Shown here: positions 9,433 through 18,320 of the stretch, piece by piece
Layout: the number at the start of each line of letters is the position of its first letter
Position numbering within the stretch: position 1 is the first letter of the stretch
DNA from: JADJAH01 sp964615795
GTDB lineage: Bacteria; Bacteroidota; Ignavibacteria; Tepidaquicellales; Tepidaquicellaceae
Assembly (NCBI GenBank): GCA_964615795.1
Contig: CAZTQR010000014.1
Location: 1-54,380, forward strand
Direction of reading: 5' to 3'
Length of the DNA stretch: 54,380 nt
Program-made: the position numbers and the translations under genes
Notes under the pieces: model-generated
Seen by the model: the letters and a program-made list of their open reading frames with translations, nothing else
Told to the model about the DNA's origin: nothing
Databases searched by the model: none

Positions 9433-10253
9433 CCCTTCAGCTGCAGAACTCTTGGAATTCCCGAAAGATCATCAATGAAACTGTACTTTTCCATTCCGGC
9501 AGTATCAAGAAGCTTTGCAATATCAGCCTTCCGGCCGTAGGAGATCTCACAGAACAGCTCCGTACTGCCTTTGAAAGGTTCATACAAACCTATCAGCTTC
9601 CGGATGAAAGAAAGTCCGTCTGCTCCGTCTGTCAGTGCGCCCTTTGGTTCGTGGTTCCTGACTATCCCGGGAAGCAACTCATACTCTTCCGCAGATATGT
9701 AAGGAGGATTTGAAATGATATAATCAACCTTTCGCTTAAGTGAAGAAACAGAAAAGACGTCCCTCTGATGAAAGCTTAACTTCCCGTTGTATGGTGAATG
9801 CCGGTTCATATTCCTCTTTGCAGTTTCAATTGCGGGACCCGACACATCCAAAGAATTTATTATGTATTCAATTCCCCTTTCATCAAGCTGTTTTGCCAAC
9901 GCAATGGAAATACAGCCCGATCCCGAGCCGATCTCAAGAATCTCAGCAGACTTGCTTCCTGCTGACTCAATGCTCTTCAACACGGCATCTACTATCAGCT
10001 CTGTCTCAGGCCTCGGAATAAGCACACTTCCGTCAACAAAGAACTCGTATCCGAAAAAATTGGCATGACCAATAACATACTGAAGCGGCTCCCCCTTAAG
10101 CCTTCCTCCAATAAGAGTTTCAAGCTTTTGGATCTCCTGCACTTTTAACGGCTTGTCAAAGTTCAGATACAGATCCATCCTGCCGCATTCAAGGACCTCA
10201 CACATGATCAGCTCCGCCGTCAGTCTTGCTTCGTCTATCCCTGCTTCTTCCAT
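9429..10253 (-). CDS. prmC: Peptide chain release factor N5-glutamine methyltransferase
   Basis: PrmC methylates the GGQ glutamine of release factors RF1 and RF2. The catalytic NPPYI motif and the SAM-binding EIGSGSGCISIALA motif are clear, and the N-terminal helical release-factor-binding domain is present. The first ATG gives 274 residues and starts at MEEAGIDEARL, about 15 residues inside what is normally the first helix. The frame stays open upstream with matching helical sequence (IQTTVSSFVSSARKR) but contains no ATG, GTG or TTG. An ATT at 10296-10298 is preceded by GGGAG and is a possible non-canonical start. It overlaps dtd by 4 bases and follows the amidohydrolase-like gene. Confidence 0.93.
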   Translation of the reverse strand: MEEAGIDEARLTAELIMCEVLECGRMDLYLNFDKPLKVQEIQKLETLIGGRLKGEPLQYVIGHANFFGYEFFVDGSVLIPRPETELIVDAVLKSIESAGSKSAEILEIGSGSGCISIALAKQLDERGIEYIINSLDVSGPAIETAKRNMNRHSPYNGKLSFHQRDVFSVSSLKRKVDYIISNPPYISAEEYELLPGIVRNHEPKGALTDGADGLSFIRKLIGLYEPFKGSTELFCEISYGRKADIAKLLDTAGMEKYSFIDDLSGIPRVLQLKG

Positions 10254-10318
10254 CCGCTTCCTTGCAGATGAAACAAAACTGCTTACTGTCGTTTGAATCT
10301 CTTCTTTACTCCCGCTTT

Positions 10319-12001
10319 CTAAAGTTTCTCCGGATCAAAAATATTGTCATACACAATCTTTCCTCTGATCATTGTTCTGAGCACTTTCGTATCAAGAAGT
10401 GCCTGCGGCTGTTCCTTCAGGATGTCTTTCGAAATGATCACAAGATCAGCAAACTTTCCTTTCTCGAGTGTGCCCTTCTCATTCTCCTGAAATGAAGCAT
10501 ACGCCGCCCATACAGTGTAGGACTTCAAAGCATCAAGAATGCTCAGCTTCTCACCCGGGTTTGCTATTCCTTCGAGTAAAGTGTCAACCGGCTGACGAGT
10601 GACAAGATAGTACATTTGCACAAAGGGATTGATCTGATGATACGGAAAGTCCGAACCGGAAGTGATCATGCCTGCTGATTTGACAAGGGAGTTCCACATG
10701 CCTATCCTTGAAACGACTTCAGGCTTCGTCATATCACCGGCGATCTGAAGCGTGAACATGGAAACATCAGGCCTCACGGAGGGAATAAGCTTCAGGCTTC
10801 CGATCTTGCTGATCTCCGCGGGGGAGATAAATTCACAGTGCTCTATCATAGTCCTCAGGTCTTTGGATCTTGCTTCACCTCCGGACGATGAGAGTACATT
10901 CAGCACATTGGAGATTGCCTTGTCTCCTACTGCTTTCACTCTGAACTGAAAATTCTTCTCCAAAGCGCTCAGATATGTCCTTTCCAGGTCTTTGTCGGTA
11001 ATGTACGGGAGATTCTTCCCCGGCTCTCCGATGTACTGATCGTTCATCACAGCCTGCCTGATGTCAAACGCACCGTCATAATCGAGCGATACTGCCCGTA
11101 TGGTCAGTTTGCCTTTGTAGTCCTTTTCAATTCCCTTTCTGAAATACTCGTTCGTAAGCGATGAATCCTCTCCGGACAATACTGCATATACTCTGATATC
11201 GAACCTGTTGCTGTCTATAAGTTCCCTGAACATGCTTATCGCCTCTTTGTTTACAGTCCTGTCATGCACTTCGGTTATGCCGTACTTCGTAATTTCCTTT
11301 GCTCCCCTTTCAACAAGGCTCATCATGTCTGTTCTCAGAGGCCTGGGAAGATTTTCACGGACCAGATCTACGGCAGCATCAAAAAGCAGTCCGGTCGGTT
11401 CGCCGTTCTCGTATTTTTGAATCTCTCCGTCTTCGGGATTCTTCGTTGTGGAATCTATTCCGATCGTGCTAAGCATCCTCGAATTCACCCACACCGTAGT
11501 CATGGTTGCGTTCAGGAGGAAGACGTTGTACTGCGAGACGATCTCATCAAGAAATTCCTTGTCAAACTGCTGCAACTCTGTATCTGCGAAATTCAGTTCA
11601 CTCCAGCCGTATCCGCCGATTGTCTCGCCGCCTTTCGCGTTGGTGGCCCTTGATACAAGAAGATCTCTGATATCTTTAAGGCTTCTGGCATTGGAAAGGT
11701 CAATGAAGTTAAGATTTCTGGAGAACTCAATGATCGATCCTTCCGTGTCAACAAGTCCGGGAATTACAACGGCCCCCTTGAGGTCCACGACATCATCCGC
11801 ACTGTATTTGTCTTCCAGGTCCTTCGAACTGCCGATATCAAGGATCTTGCCATCCTTGATGGCAATCGCTTCTGCCACTTCATTCCCCGCATTCAGCGTA
11901 TATATTTTCGCATTCTTGTATATCACTTCAGGCTTTTCGCCGCATGACGTAAGAATCGCGGTAAGTGTCAATACAGCAAATACTCTTAATATGTTGTTCA
12001 T
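10319..12001 (-). CDS. YtcJ-like amidohydrolase-family lipoprotein with degenerate metal site
   Basis: 560 residues; signal peptide with lipobox LTSC (Cys20), so it is predicted to be membrane-anchored. The whole length follows the amidohydrolase_3 (YtcJ/exoenzyme regulator AepA) layout: AIAIKDGKILDIG, PGLVD, WVNSRML, GEPTGLLFDAA, a central barrel, and a final KGKFADLVIIS. Several metal ligands are changed. HGH after PGLVD(T) is EGS (residues 87-89), the usual DGH before WVNS is missing, and the His of VHAIGD is Lys356. His388 (MIEHCE) and Asp451 (SGSDFP) are kept. Hydrolase activity of the usual binuclear kind is doubtful. It is the first gene of the operon with prmC, dtd and DUF2520, starting 57 bases before a palindrome-free AT-rich divergent region shared with merR. 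Confidence 0.78.
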   Translation of the reverse strand: MNNILRVFAVLTLTAILTSCGEKPEVIYKNAKIYTLNAGNEVAEAIAIKDGKILDIGSSKDLEDKYSADDVVDLKGAVVIPGLVDTEGSIIEFSRNLNFIDLSNARSLKDIRDLLVSRATNAKGGETIGGYGWSELNFADTELQQFDKEFLDEIVSQYNVFLLNATMTTVWVNSRMLSTIGIDSTTKNPEDGEIQKYENGEPTGLLFDAAVDLVRENLPRPLRTDMMSLVERGAKEITKYGITEVHDRTVNKEAISMFRELIDSNRFDIRVYAVLSGEDSSLTNEYFRKGIEKDYKGKLTIRAVSLDYDGAFDIRQAVMNDQYIGEPGKNLPYITDKDLERTYLSALEKNFQFRVKAVGDKAISNVLNVLSSSGGEARSKDLRTMIEHCEFISPAEISKIGSLKLIPSVRPDVSMFTLQIAGDMTKPEVVSRIGMWNSLVKSAGMITSGSDFPYHQINPFVQMYYLVTRQPVDTLLEGIANPGEKLSILDALKSYTVWAAYASFQENEKGTLEKGKFADLVIISKDILKEQPQALLDTKVLRTMIRGKIVYDNIFDPEKL

Positions 12002-12096
12002 TACTTGGCTTAAAATTTGAGGAACTTAGCAAATTCATTCAACTATTTAAATTCAATAGCTTAACTGCGTTAAAGCTAATGCATTTATCAAATGTG

Positions 12097-12127
12097 TTGC
12101 AATATGAATTCTATATGTTTATTTTGG
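12097..12127 (+). promoter_or_regulatory. Candidate Bacteroidota-type promoter for the MerR-family gene
   Basis: TTG (12097-12099), a 20-base spacer and TATTTTGG (12120-12127) fit the TTG-N20-TAnnTTTG pattern seen at other promoters in this window, with one mismatch in the -7 box. It lies in the divergent region 12002-12144, 36 bases before the chosen start of the regulator gene. Confidence 0.45.
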
Positions 12128-12162
12128 CAAAAATTTTTGTGCCCATGAAGAAGAGTTTCGCA

Positions 12163-12582
12163 ATGAAGAAGCTTTACTACTCCATAAGCGAGGTCAGCAG
12201 GCTTACAGAGCTTGAGCAGTATGTGCTTAGATACTGGGAATCCGAGTTTGAACAGCTGAGGCCGGCAAAGAATCTGTCCGGCAACAGGATATACACTAAC
12301 AAAGAAATAAAGCTGATTCTTCTGATAAAGAAACTTCTTCGTGAAGAAAAATATACAATAGAGGGCGCGAGAAAGTATCTTAAGAATTTTGCAGTAAGGG
12401 AAGAAGAAGAGTCCAGAAGGTCAGAAGAAGCCGAAAGCACAAGAAACTTCTCCGGCAGGCAGGGAGAGCTGAAGTTGTTCAATAATGAGGAATCCCACTC
12501 TCATGATTCACACAGCAAGGTATTGAGATCTGATCTGAAAGAATTAAGGGCTTTCTTAAATGATCTATTGAAGGAGATCTGA
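12163..12582 (+). CDS. MerR-family transcriptional regulator
   Basis: About 139 residues from the ATG at 12163, chosen because GAAGAAGAG (12147-12155) lies 7 bases upstream; the ATG at 12145 is the alternative. The winged helix-turn-helix is clear: YYSISEVSRLTELEQYVLRYWE, a LRPAKNLSGNRIYT wing, then NKEIKLILLIKKLL and EKYTIEGARKYL. This is the short MerR subtype common in Bacteroidota and Chlorobiota. A charged, Glu/Ser-rich linker leads to a C-terminal helix (DLKELRAFLNDLL) likely to dimerise. No effector-binding Cys cluster is seen, so the signal is unknown. Confidence 0.82.
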   Translation: MKKLYYSISEVSRLTELEQYVLRYWESEFEQLRPAKNLSGNRIYTNKEIKLILLIKKLLREEKYTIEGARKYLKNFAVREEEESRRSEEAESTRNFSGRQGELKLFNNEESHSHDSHSKVLRSDLKELRAFLNDLLKEI

Positions 12583-12655
12583 TCTTCCAGTACAACAGCT
12601 TTTTCCCGGTTCCTGAAATCTGCACCCATCCTGCAATTAACCCCGGCATTAAACT

Positions 12656-14131
12656 TTGAAAATAATTGTCATAGGCAGTGGCTTTGGCGGCATTGCTTCT
12701 GCAGTCAGACTGCAATCATCCGGCCATGAGGTAGCACTCCTTGAGAAACGCGACAAGCCCGGAGGCCGAGGCTATGTTTACGAAAAGAACGGCTACAAAT
12801 TTGACGGCGGCCCAACTGTGATAACCGCTCCGTGGCTGTTTGAAGAGCTCTTCACATTAGCAGGAAGAAACCCGAAAGATTATTACACACTGGTCCCGCT
12901 CGATCCGTTTTACAGGATATACTTCAGCGACAAGACATTCTTCAACTATAACGGAGACAAAGAGAGCATCCTGAATGAGATCAGAAAATTTGAGCCCGGC
13001 GATGTGGATGGCTATCTGAAGTTCATAGATACGACAGAAGACATTTTCAAGACCGGATTTGAGCTGATAGACAAGCCGTTTCACAAGCTTTCAAACATGG
13101 CCGGAATATTGCCCGACCTGATCAGACTCAGATCATACAAGTCCGTTTACGGTTATGTTTCTCAGTACATAAAGAATGACAAACTGCGGCAGGTATTCAG
13201 CTTTCATCCACTGCTGATCGGAGGTAATCCTTTTCAGTCTACCAATATATATACTCTGATACACTTCCTTGAGAAGAAGTGGGGCGTGTGGTATGCTATC
13301 GGAGGCACGGGAAGCATTGTTAGCGCCTTGCTTAAATTGTTCAATGAACTCGGTGGAGTAGTGAGATTGAACTGCGAAGTTGATGAGATACTTGCAGAGA
13401 ATAACGGCCGTCCGCGTGTGAAGGGTGTAAGACTGAAGAACGGTGACATATTGGACGCGGATGCTGTGGTCTGCAACGCAGAGCTGGCAACTGCATACAA
13501 AACATTGATCCCTGAGAGGCACCGAAGGAAGAACACTGACCGAAGGCTCGATTCGCTGAAATACAGCATGTCACTCTTTGTCATATACTTTGGGACAAAC
13601 CGAAAGTACGACGGCATTCCTCATCATTCAATTATTCTTGGAGACAGGTACAAAGGATTGCTGGACGACATATTTATAAACTACCGCCTTGCAGAGGACT
13701 TTTCGCTCTACCTTCACAGGCCTACCGCAACAGATCCTTCGATGGCTCCGGCGGGTTGTGATTCATTTTATGTTCTTTCACCTGTCCCGCATCTGAAGGC
13801 CGGAGTTGACTGGAAAACGGAAGCGCCGAAATACCGGAACAGGATAATGAACTTTCTTGAAAAGAATTACCTGCCCCGACTTCAGGATCACATTGCTGCG
13901 GAACACTTCATAGATCCCATACATTTCCGTGATGATCTGAATTCACATCTCGGAAGCGCATTCTCCGTTGAACCGATACTGACACAGTCGGCTTACCTCA
14001 GGCCGCATAACAAGAGCGAGGATGTTGACAATCTCTATTTTACCGGAGCTGGCACTCATCCGGGCGCCGGACTTCCGGGTGTAGTCAGTTCTGCAAAGAT
14101 CGTAGCAGATCTGATAGGTCCTGCGAAGTGA
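12656..14131 (+). CDS. Phytoene desaturase family (CrtI-like) FAD-dependent oxidoreductase
   Basis: 491 residues, the usual length for CrtI. The N-terminus IIVIGSGFGGIASAVRL is the FAD dinucleotide motif, followed by LLEKRDKPGGRGYVYEKNGYKFDGGPT, the CrtI/CrtN signature (quoted in part by residues 30-55). The C-terminal FAD motif YFTGAGTHPGAGLPGVV is also intact. The enzyme would desaturate carotenoid precursors or reduce related polyprenyls. No other carotenoid gene is nearby, so the exact substrate (phytoene, neurosporene or a non-carotenoid) cannot be fixed. The start is TTG without an obvious ribosome site. Confidence 0.88.
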   Translation: MKIIVIGSGFGGIASAVRLQSSGHEVALLEKRDKPGGRGYVYEKNGYKFDGGPTVITAPWLFEELFTLAGRNPKDYYTLVPLDPFYRIYFSDKTFFNYNGDKESILNEIRKFEPGDVDGYLKFIDTTEDIFKTGFELIDKPFHKLSNMAGILPDLIRLRSYKSVYGYVSQYIKNDKLRQVFSFHPLLIGGNPFQSTNIYTLIHFLEKKWGVWYAIGGTGSIVSALLKLFNELGGVVRLNCEVDEILAENNGRPRVKGVRLKNGDILDADAVVCNAELATAYKTLIPERHRRKNTDRRLDSLKYSMSLFVIYFGTNRKYDGIPHHSIILGDRYKGLLDDIFINYRLAEDFSLYLHRPTATDPSMAPAGCDSFYVLSPVPHLKAGVDWKTEAPKYRNRIMNFLEKNYLPRLQDHIAAEHFIDPIHFRDDLNSHLGSAFSVEPILTQSAYLRPHNKSEDVDNLYFTGAGTHPGAGLPGVVSSAKIVADLIGPAK

Positions 14132-14168
14132 CAGCCATAACTTAGATTTCACAATTATCGGTATCCGT

Positions 14169-15302
14169 ATGGCCATAAACCTGTCATCTGAAGAAGCGCG
14201 GAAGATTGTTATCACTCGGCAGTTTCCGGAAAAGTGCAAGTCTGTAAGTGAGATTGTCAGCAAGATCGGTTATGTTCAGATAGATACGATCTCAGTTGTC
14301 GAGAGGGCGCATCATCATGTATTGTGGTCGAGACTGAAGAACTACTCACGTCACATGCTTGACAAGGCTCTTCAAAATGAGAGAAGCATATTTGAATACT
14401 GGAGCCACGCCGCCGCTTTTCTCCCCGTTCATCACTACAGGTTCACACTTCCCAGAAAAGAACGCTATGCCAACAAGTACAGGCAATGGATTTCTGCCAA
14501 CAGAAAAATTGTACAGCACATTGTTGACAGGATAAAAGCTGAAGGCCCTTTAAGCTCACGGGAATTTGAAGGAAAAAAAGAAGGCCCGGCAGGATGGTGG
14601 AATCACAAGCCTGCAAAACAGGCGCTTGAAGTCTTGTTTCATTCAGGAGAGTTGATGGTTGGATCAAGAAGAGGTTTTGCAAAATATTATGATCTGCCGG
14701 AAAAGGTTCTGCCTGCAGGTGTTTCGACTTCGATGCCGGACAAAAAGGAATATCTTAAACATATCATAACCACTGCCGTAAATTCAAACGGCATGGCCAC
14801 AGATAAGCAGATCCTTTACCTTAGAAGGGAGCCCGCAGAGGATTTTGCAATAGCAATGAACGAACTGATCGAGAACGGAGACATTGTGAATGTGGCAATA
14901 GGCAAAGACAAGATCCTGCACAGGTCAACTCACGAAGCGCTCAGTTCAGCGCACAGATCAAAGCGTAACATAGTCAGGATTCTGTCTCCCTTTGATAATC
15001 TCATAATTCAGCGTGACCGGCTCAGCAAGCTTTTCGGATATACATACAGCCTTGAATGCTATCTGCCGGCCCATAAAAGGCGCTACGGTTACTATTGCCT
15101 TCCTGTGCTCAAAGGTGATCAGTTCATTGGAATGATCGACTGCAAGGCCCGCAGAGACACGAAAGATTTTGAAGTGATATCAGAGTATCCGGAAAGAATG
15201 AAGCTGAATGTGTTCCGTCAAACAGTAAACGATGAACTATTTGCGCTTGCAGGTTTTGCAGGGTGTGATAAAATAGTACGGCTTAAGTCAGGCAGAAAAT
15301 GA
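14169..15302 (+). CDS. YcaQ/AlkZ-like DNA glycosylase (winged-helix, interstrand-crosslink repair)
   Basis: 377 residues. The protein shows the tandem winged-helix layout of the AlkZ/YcaQ family and the catalytic Q-x-D motif: Gln37-Ile38-Asp39 in IGYVQIDTISVVERAHHHVLW. The conserved YWSHAAAFLP, SPFDNLIIQRDRL and CYLPAHKRRYGYYCLPVL blocks are present. Family members excise alkylated bases or unhook interstrand crosslinks. It follows the CrtI-like gene by 37 bases on the same strand and ends at a hairpin shared with the convergent NmrA gene. Confidence 0.88.
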   Translation: MAINLSSEEARKIVITRQFPEKCKSVSEIVSKIGYVQIDTISVVERAHHHVLWSRLKNYSRHMLDKALQNERSIFEYWSHAAAFLPVHHYRFTLPRKERYANKYRQWISANRKIVQHIVDRIKAEGPLSSREFEGKKEGPAGWWNHKPAKQALEVLFHSGELMVGSRRGFAKYYDLPEKVLPAGVSTSMPDKKEYLKHIITTAVNSNGMATDKQILYLRREPAEDFAIAMNELIENGDIVNVAIGKDKILHRSTHEALSSAHRSKRNIVRILSPFDNLIIQRDRLSKLFGYTYSLECYLPAHKRRYGYYCLPVLKGDQFIGMIDCKARRDTKDFEVISEYPERMKLNVFRQTVNDELFALAGFAGCDKIVRLKSGRK

Positions 15303-15304
15303 GG

Positions 15305-15333
15305 ATACAGCCCACCGCAAAGGCGGGCTGTAT
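15305..15333. terminator. Hairpin terminator between convergent genes
   Basis: ATACAGCCC (15305-15313) pairs perfectly with GGGCTGTAT (15325-15333). The hairpin lies 2 bases after the glycosylase stop and 8 bases before the stop of the NmrA-like gene. The flanking T-runs are poor, so efficiency is uncertain, but position and symmetry suit a bidirectional terminator. Confidence 0.55.
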
Positions 15334-15341
15334 GCATTATA

Positions 15342-16199
15342 TCAGTTCGATGACGACTCGAGCCAATTTCTGAAGTTCTTCAAGCCTGCGTGATGCTTTT
15401 TCAATTCAGGGATGTCGGCTTCATATCCTTTTTCGATAAACCACTTAAACATCTTTCCAACCTCTTCGCTGTGCTGAATAACAGCTTCGACAGGCAATTC
15501 ATTGAACACTGTTTCCTTGCCTGTCACTTCAGTATAGATTTTTGCGACCTCCGGAATAGAGAGTTCGTCTCCGGCCAGTTCAATTGCCTTTCCTGAATAT
15601 TCCTGCGGATTGTTGAAAACAAGGGTTGCAAAATGTCCGATATCATCAACCGCAATCATCTGAAGCTTTGTATCAGGCTTCATTGCCATACTGATAGCCA
15701 GCTTGCCATTGCTTTCCGCCGGCTTGAACCAGCCGTTGAAGTTCTCCATGAAGAACACAGGCCTCAGTATTGTGTAACTCAGGCCGGTAGCTTTCAGATA
15801 ATCCTCAAGTACAGCCTTAACATCAAAATGCGGAAGGCCGGTCTTTCTCTCTGCGCCTCCCACTGATGTCATAAGGAAATGCTTTACTCCGGCGTTTTTC
15901 GATGCATCAATGAGGTTCTTGCCCTGCTTCAGTTCCCCGTCGTATCCGTGCTCCCAGAAATTCTGAACGCTGAACACTCCGTAAACACCATCCAAAGCCT
16001 TTTTAAGTGATTCCGGATCACTTTGATCGCCTGCAACAACCTCTGCGCCGAGCTTTCTCAGCTCTTCTGCCGCAGGCTTGGATGTATCCCTTGTAAGCGC
16101 TCTAACTTTCCATCCGTCCTTGAGCAGGTGCCTTACAGCCGCACCGCCCTGATTTCCGGTTGCACCTGTTACCAGAATTACCTTTCCTGTTTTGTCCAT
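15342..16199 (-). CDS. NmrA-like NAD(P)-binding protein (atypical SDR)
   Basis: 285 residues. It begins with VILVTGATGNQGGAAVRHLL, the GxxGxxG motif of atypical short-chain dehydrogenases, followed by VRALTRDTSKPAAEEL. PVFFMENFN and the VDDIGHFA block are typical of the NmrA/HSCARG group, which sense NAD(P) redox state or reduce quinone-like substrates. No Tyr-x-x-x-Lys pair is evident in the NmrA position, as expected for this group. The start codon overlaps the stop of the upstream PIG-L gene (TAATG), so the two are co-translated. Confidence 0.85.
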   Translation of the reverse strand: MDKTGKVILVTGATGNQGGAAVRHLLKDGWKVRALTRDTSKPAAEELRKLGAEVVAGDQSDPESLKKALDGVYGVFSVQNFWEHGYDGELKQGKNLIDASKNAGVKHFLMTSVGGAERKTGLPHFDVKAVLEDYLKATGLSYTILRPVFFMENFNGWFKPAESNGKLAISMAMKPDTKLQMIAVDDIGHFATLVFNNPQEYSGKAIELAGDELSIPEVAKIYTEVTGKETVFNELPVEAVIQHSEEVGKMFKWFIEKGYEADIPELKKHHAGLKNFRNWLESSSN

Positions 16200-16915
16200 T
16201 ATTTATTGTTGTTTAAGTTTTGAAATATGCTGTTTAAAATTTTTTCATGCTTCTCATCAAAGACCTCAAAACACACAGGATCAGGCAGTTGATCCTTGAT
16301 CCCGGCCTTCCTTATCACATCTCTGTACGTCACATAGCATTCAAGAGCTTCTTTGCCTCTTTCTATGTCATCCGGACTCAATTTTTCCCTGATAACTATT
16401 TCTTCATCAGTCGAATGAGACAATCTGAAGTGACTCTGCTTTTCTGCGCTGTTCTTATCTACCGTAAAGAAGCACAGCCTTGAAGTAGAATTGCCTTCGC
16501 TTTTCATTTCGACAAACACCCGCTTCACAACTGCATGTGTAACCAGATGATCATGAAATCCGCTTATACCGTGCACTGCATAAGTAACTACAACGTCCGG
16601 CCTGATCTTCTCTAATTCCGATCGTACGGCTTGTTCTATGATCCTGGGATCTATATGCTTCAGTCCCGAATCCGGCAGGTCAAGCACGGTCAGCCCCTTC
16701 AGTCCCAATGTCTGAGCCACACATTGCATTTCCTTTTCTCTTACATTTCCCATTTCTTCTACAGTCAGGCCCAGTTCATGCCTTATCTTTGTTGCTCCGC
16801 CCTTTGTAAGTGTAAGAAGGTAAATCTCATTTCCCTCTTTTGACTGTTTGTACATACACCCCCCTGGGCCGAATGATTCATCATCCGGATGCGGGAATAT
16901 GTATAGTGCCTTCAT
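16199..16915 (-). CDS. PIG-L family zinc-dependent deacetylase
   Basis: 238 residues. The metal-binding HPDDE motif (residues 9-13) and the downstream FHDHLVTH motif are the hallmark of LmbE/PIG-L de-N-acetylases, which remove acetyl groups from N-acetylglucosamine conjugates. One such enzyme, BshB, makes bacillithiol, and the window also holds a YpdA-like reductase, but the sequence alone does not show that this is BshB. The start is supported by AAAGGGAA a few bases upstream. The gene is coupled to the NmrA-like gene. Bases 16916-17103 upstream hold no gene that I can support. Confidence 0.83.
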   Translation of the reverse strand: MKALYIFPHPDDESFGPGGCMYKQSKEGNEIYLLTLTKGGATKIRHELGLTVEEMGNVREKEMQCVAQTLGLKGLTVLDLPDSGLKHIDPRIIEQAVRSELEKIRPDVVVTYAVHGISGFHDHLVTHAVVKRVFVEMKSEGNSTSRLCFFTVDKNSAEKQSHFRLSHSTDEEIVIREKLSPDDIERGKEALECYVTYRDVIRKAGIKDQLPDPVCFEVFDEKHEKILNSIFQNLNNNK

Positions 16916-17103
16916 GCTGATTCCCTTTGCATTTGATTCAATTATTCAGTTATGTGTGCTGATCTCAAGTATCCGAACATCAGATTCGCTCTTTCATTCT
17001 TTTTCATTATCCGGTTCATTCGTCTCTCCTTGCTTTCTTGTCTTGTTCAATCGGCATTGAATGTGATATTGAGTCTCTTGAATGAGTGAAATTAAAATTG
17101 ATT

Positions 17104-17136
17104 CAGGGAACTGCAGATCAACTCCGCAGCTCCCTG
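17104..17136 (-). terminator. Hairpin terminator after yceI
   Basis: CAGGGAACTGC (17104-17114) pairs with GCAGCTCCCTG (17126-17136) with one mismatch. Read on the minus strand it lies 9 bases after the YceI stop and is followed by an AT-rich tract with TTTT. Its position is right for ending the marR-yceI transcript. Confidence 0.55.
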
Positions 17137-17145
17137 ATCCGGCAA

Positions 17146-17841
17146 TTAAGCTCCGGCCTTCAGATCAAGTTTGATTGTTATGTCATCATAAATGAGATTG
17201 TCTCCGAGGTCCTGGAAAAACTTCCCCGATCTGAATTTGATATCCCAAAGCGTTCTGTCGATCACAAGATCAGCAACGGCTTCAACCTTATCACCGTCAA
17301 CAGTGACTTTGGCAGGAAATGATACAGGCTTTGTTATGCCTTTGATCGTAAGGGTGCCGTTGACCTTCATGTTATGTCCCTTGTCATCGCTCAGTGGCTC
17401 CACGGAAGTAATTGCGAACTTTCCAACCGGATGGGACGAGGCCGCAAAGAAATCCTCAGATTTGAGGTGGTTCACAAGCTTTGCATTCATTTCCGGATCC
17501 TTAATGTCAGTGACTTCTATTGTGGAAAAATCGATGTCAAAGGTTCCGCCTGTGATCTTCTGACCGTCCACATAAAGCTCACCTGACTTGATCTTCACAA
17601 CCCCGTTGTGCTTTCCTGTTACTTTCTTTCCTTCCCATGCAAGATTACTTGACGCAATGTTAACTTCAACCTTTTTGCCTGCGGGCGCCTTTACAGATTC
17701 CGTTTGCTGTTTCGGAGCGGACTCTGTAACGTTCTTACTGCTTCCGGATTCGTTCCTGGATGTTTCACTCTGTTTTGAGCATCCTGCCCATACTAAGGCA
17801 ACAGCGAATACAAGCAAGCTTGCGATTCTGATTCTTTTCAT
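17146..17841 (-). CDS. YceI-family lipoprotein
   Basis: 231 residues. The signal peptide ends in a lipobox WAGC (Cys21). A Ser/Lys/Glu-rich linker of about 35 residues follows, then the YceI lipocalin-like domain: KVTGKHNGVVKIKSGEL, GGTFDIDFSTIEVTD, HLKSEDFF, HPVGKFAITSV, VNGTLTIKGITKPVSFP and DRTLWDIKF. YceI proteins bind long-chain isoprenoids or amides in the periplasm. The start overlaps the marR stop by 4 bases, so a MarR-type repressor very probably controls it. Confidence 0.9.
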   Translation of the reverse strand: MKRIRIASLLVFAVALVWAGCSKQSETSRNESGSSKNVTESAPKQQTESVKAPAGKKVEVNIASSNLAWEGKKVTGKHNGVVKIKSGELYVDGQKITGGTFDIDFSTIEVTDIKDPEMNAKLVNHLKSEDFFAASSHPVGKFAITSVEPLSDDKGHNMKVNGTLTIKGITKPVSFPAKVTVDGDKVEAVADLVIDRTLWDIKFRSGKFFQDLGDNLIYDDITIKLDLKAGA

Positions 17842-18317
17842 TTTTTTGTTTTTTTTGGTTTATTGAATACTGTTCTTAGTTTGTCCAGAAGATTGTTGAC
17901 TTCCTCAGCTTCGGATTTTGAAAGCGCATGATATGCCTTCAGCCACTCCTTCTGCTCTTTGTCGATCTCGTCCAATAGCTTCATACCTTTCTCAGTGATG
18001 ATCACATCAACTTTCCTCCGGTCATCCTTGCAAAATGCCCTTGTAGCCAGTTTCTTCTGCTCAAGTTTGTCAACGATCCTGGAAGCGTTGGACATCTTGT
18101 CAAGCATTCTTTCGATGATAAGATTCACCGAAGCCGGATTCGGATGCTGGCCTCTGAGAATTCTCAGAACGTTGTATTGCTGTACAGTAAGACCGAACTG
18201 CTTCAAATGCTCGTTGTTCCTCTGTGTGATCCAGTTGCCGGTGTAGATAATGTTTACGACCAGCTTCTGGTACTCATCGCTGAAACTCCCCTGTTTTATT
18301 GCTTCTGTTAATTTCAT
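17838..18317 (-). CDS. MarR-family transcriptional regulator
   Basis: 159 residues from the ATG at 18317 (MKLTEAIKQGSF). An ATG 27 codons further upstream gives an odd Cys/Ile/Tyr-rich extension lying inside the promoter and is rejected. The MarR fold is clear: LKQFGLTVQQYNVLRIL, SVNLIIERMLDKMSNASRIVDKLEQKKLATRA (recognition region, residues about 65-95), then the CKDDRRKVDVIITEKG wing. It heads a two-gene operon with yceI and most likely represses it through the palindromes overlapping its own promoter. Confidence 0.87.
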   Translation of the reverse strand: MKLTEAIKQGSFSDEYQKLVVNIIYTGNWITQRNNEHLKQFGLTVQQYNVLRILRGQHPNPASVNLIIERMLDKMSNASRIVDKLEQKKLATRAFCKDDRRKVDVIITEKGMKLLDEIDKEQKEWLKAYHALSKSEAEEVNNLLDKLRTVFNKPKKTKK

Positions 18318-18320
18318 ATA

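Noticed and set aside
11448..12020. 190-codon open frame antisense to the amidohydrolase-like gene
   Set aside because: No family similarity; the opposite strand shows a full-length family match, so this is a shadow frame.
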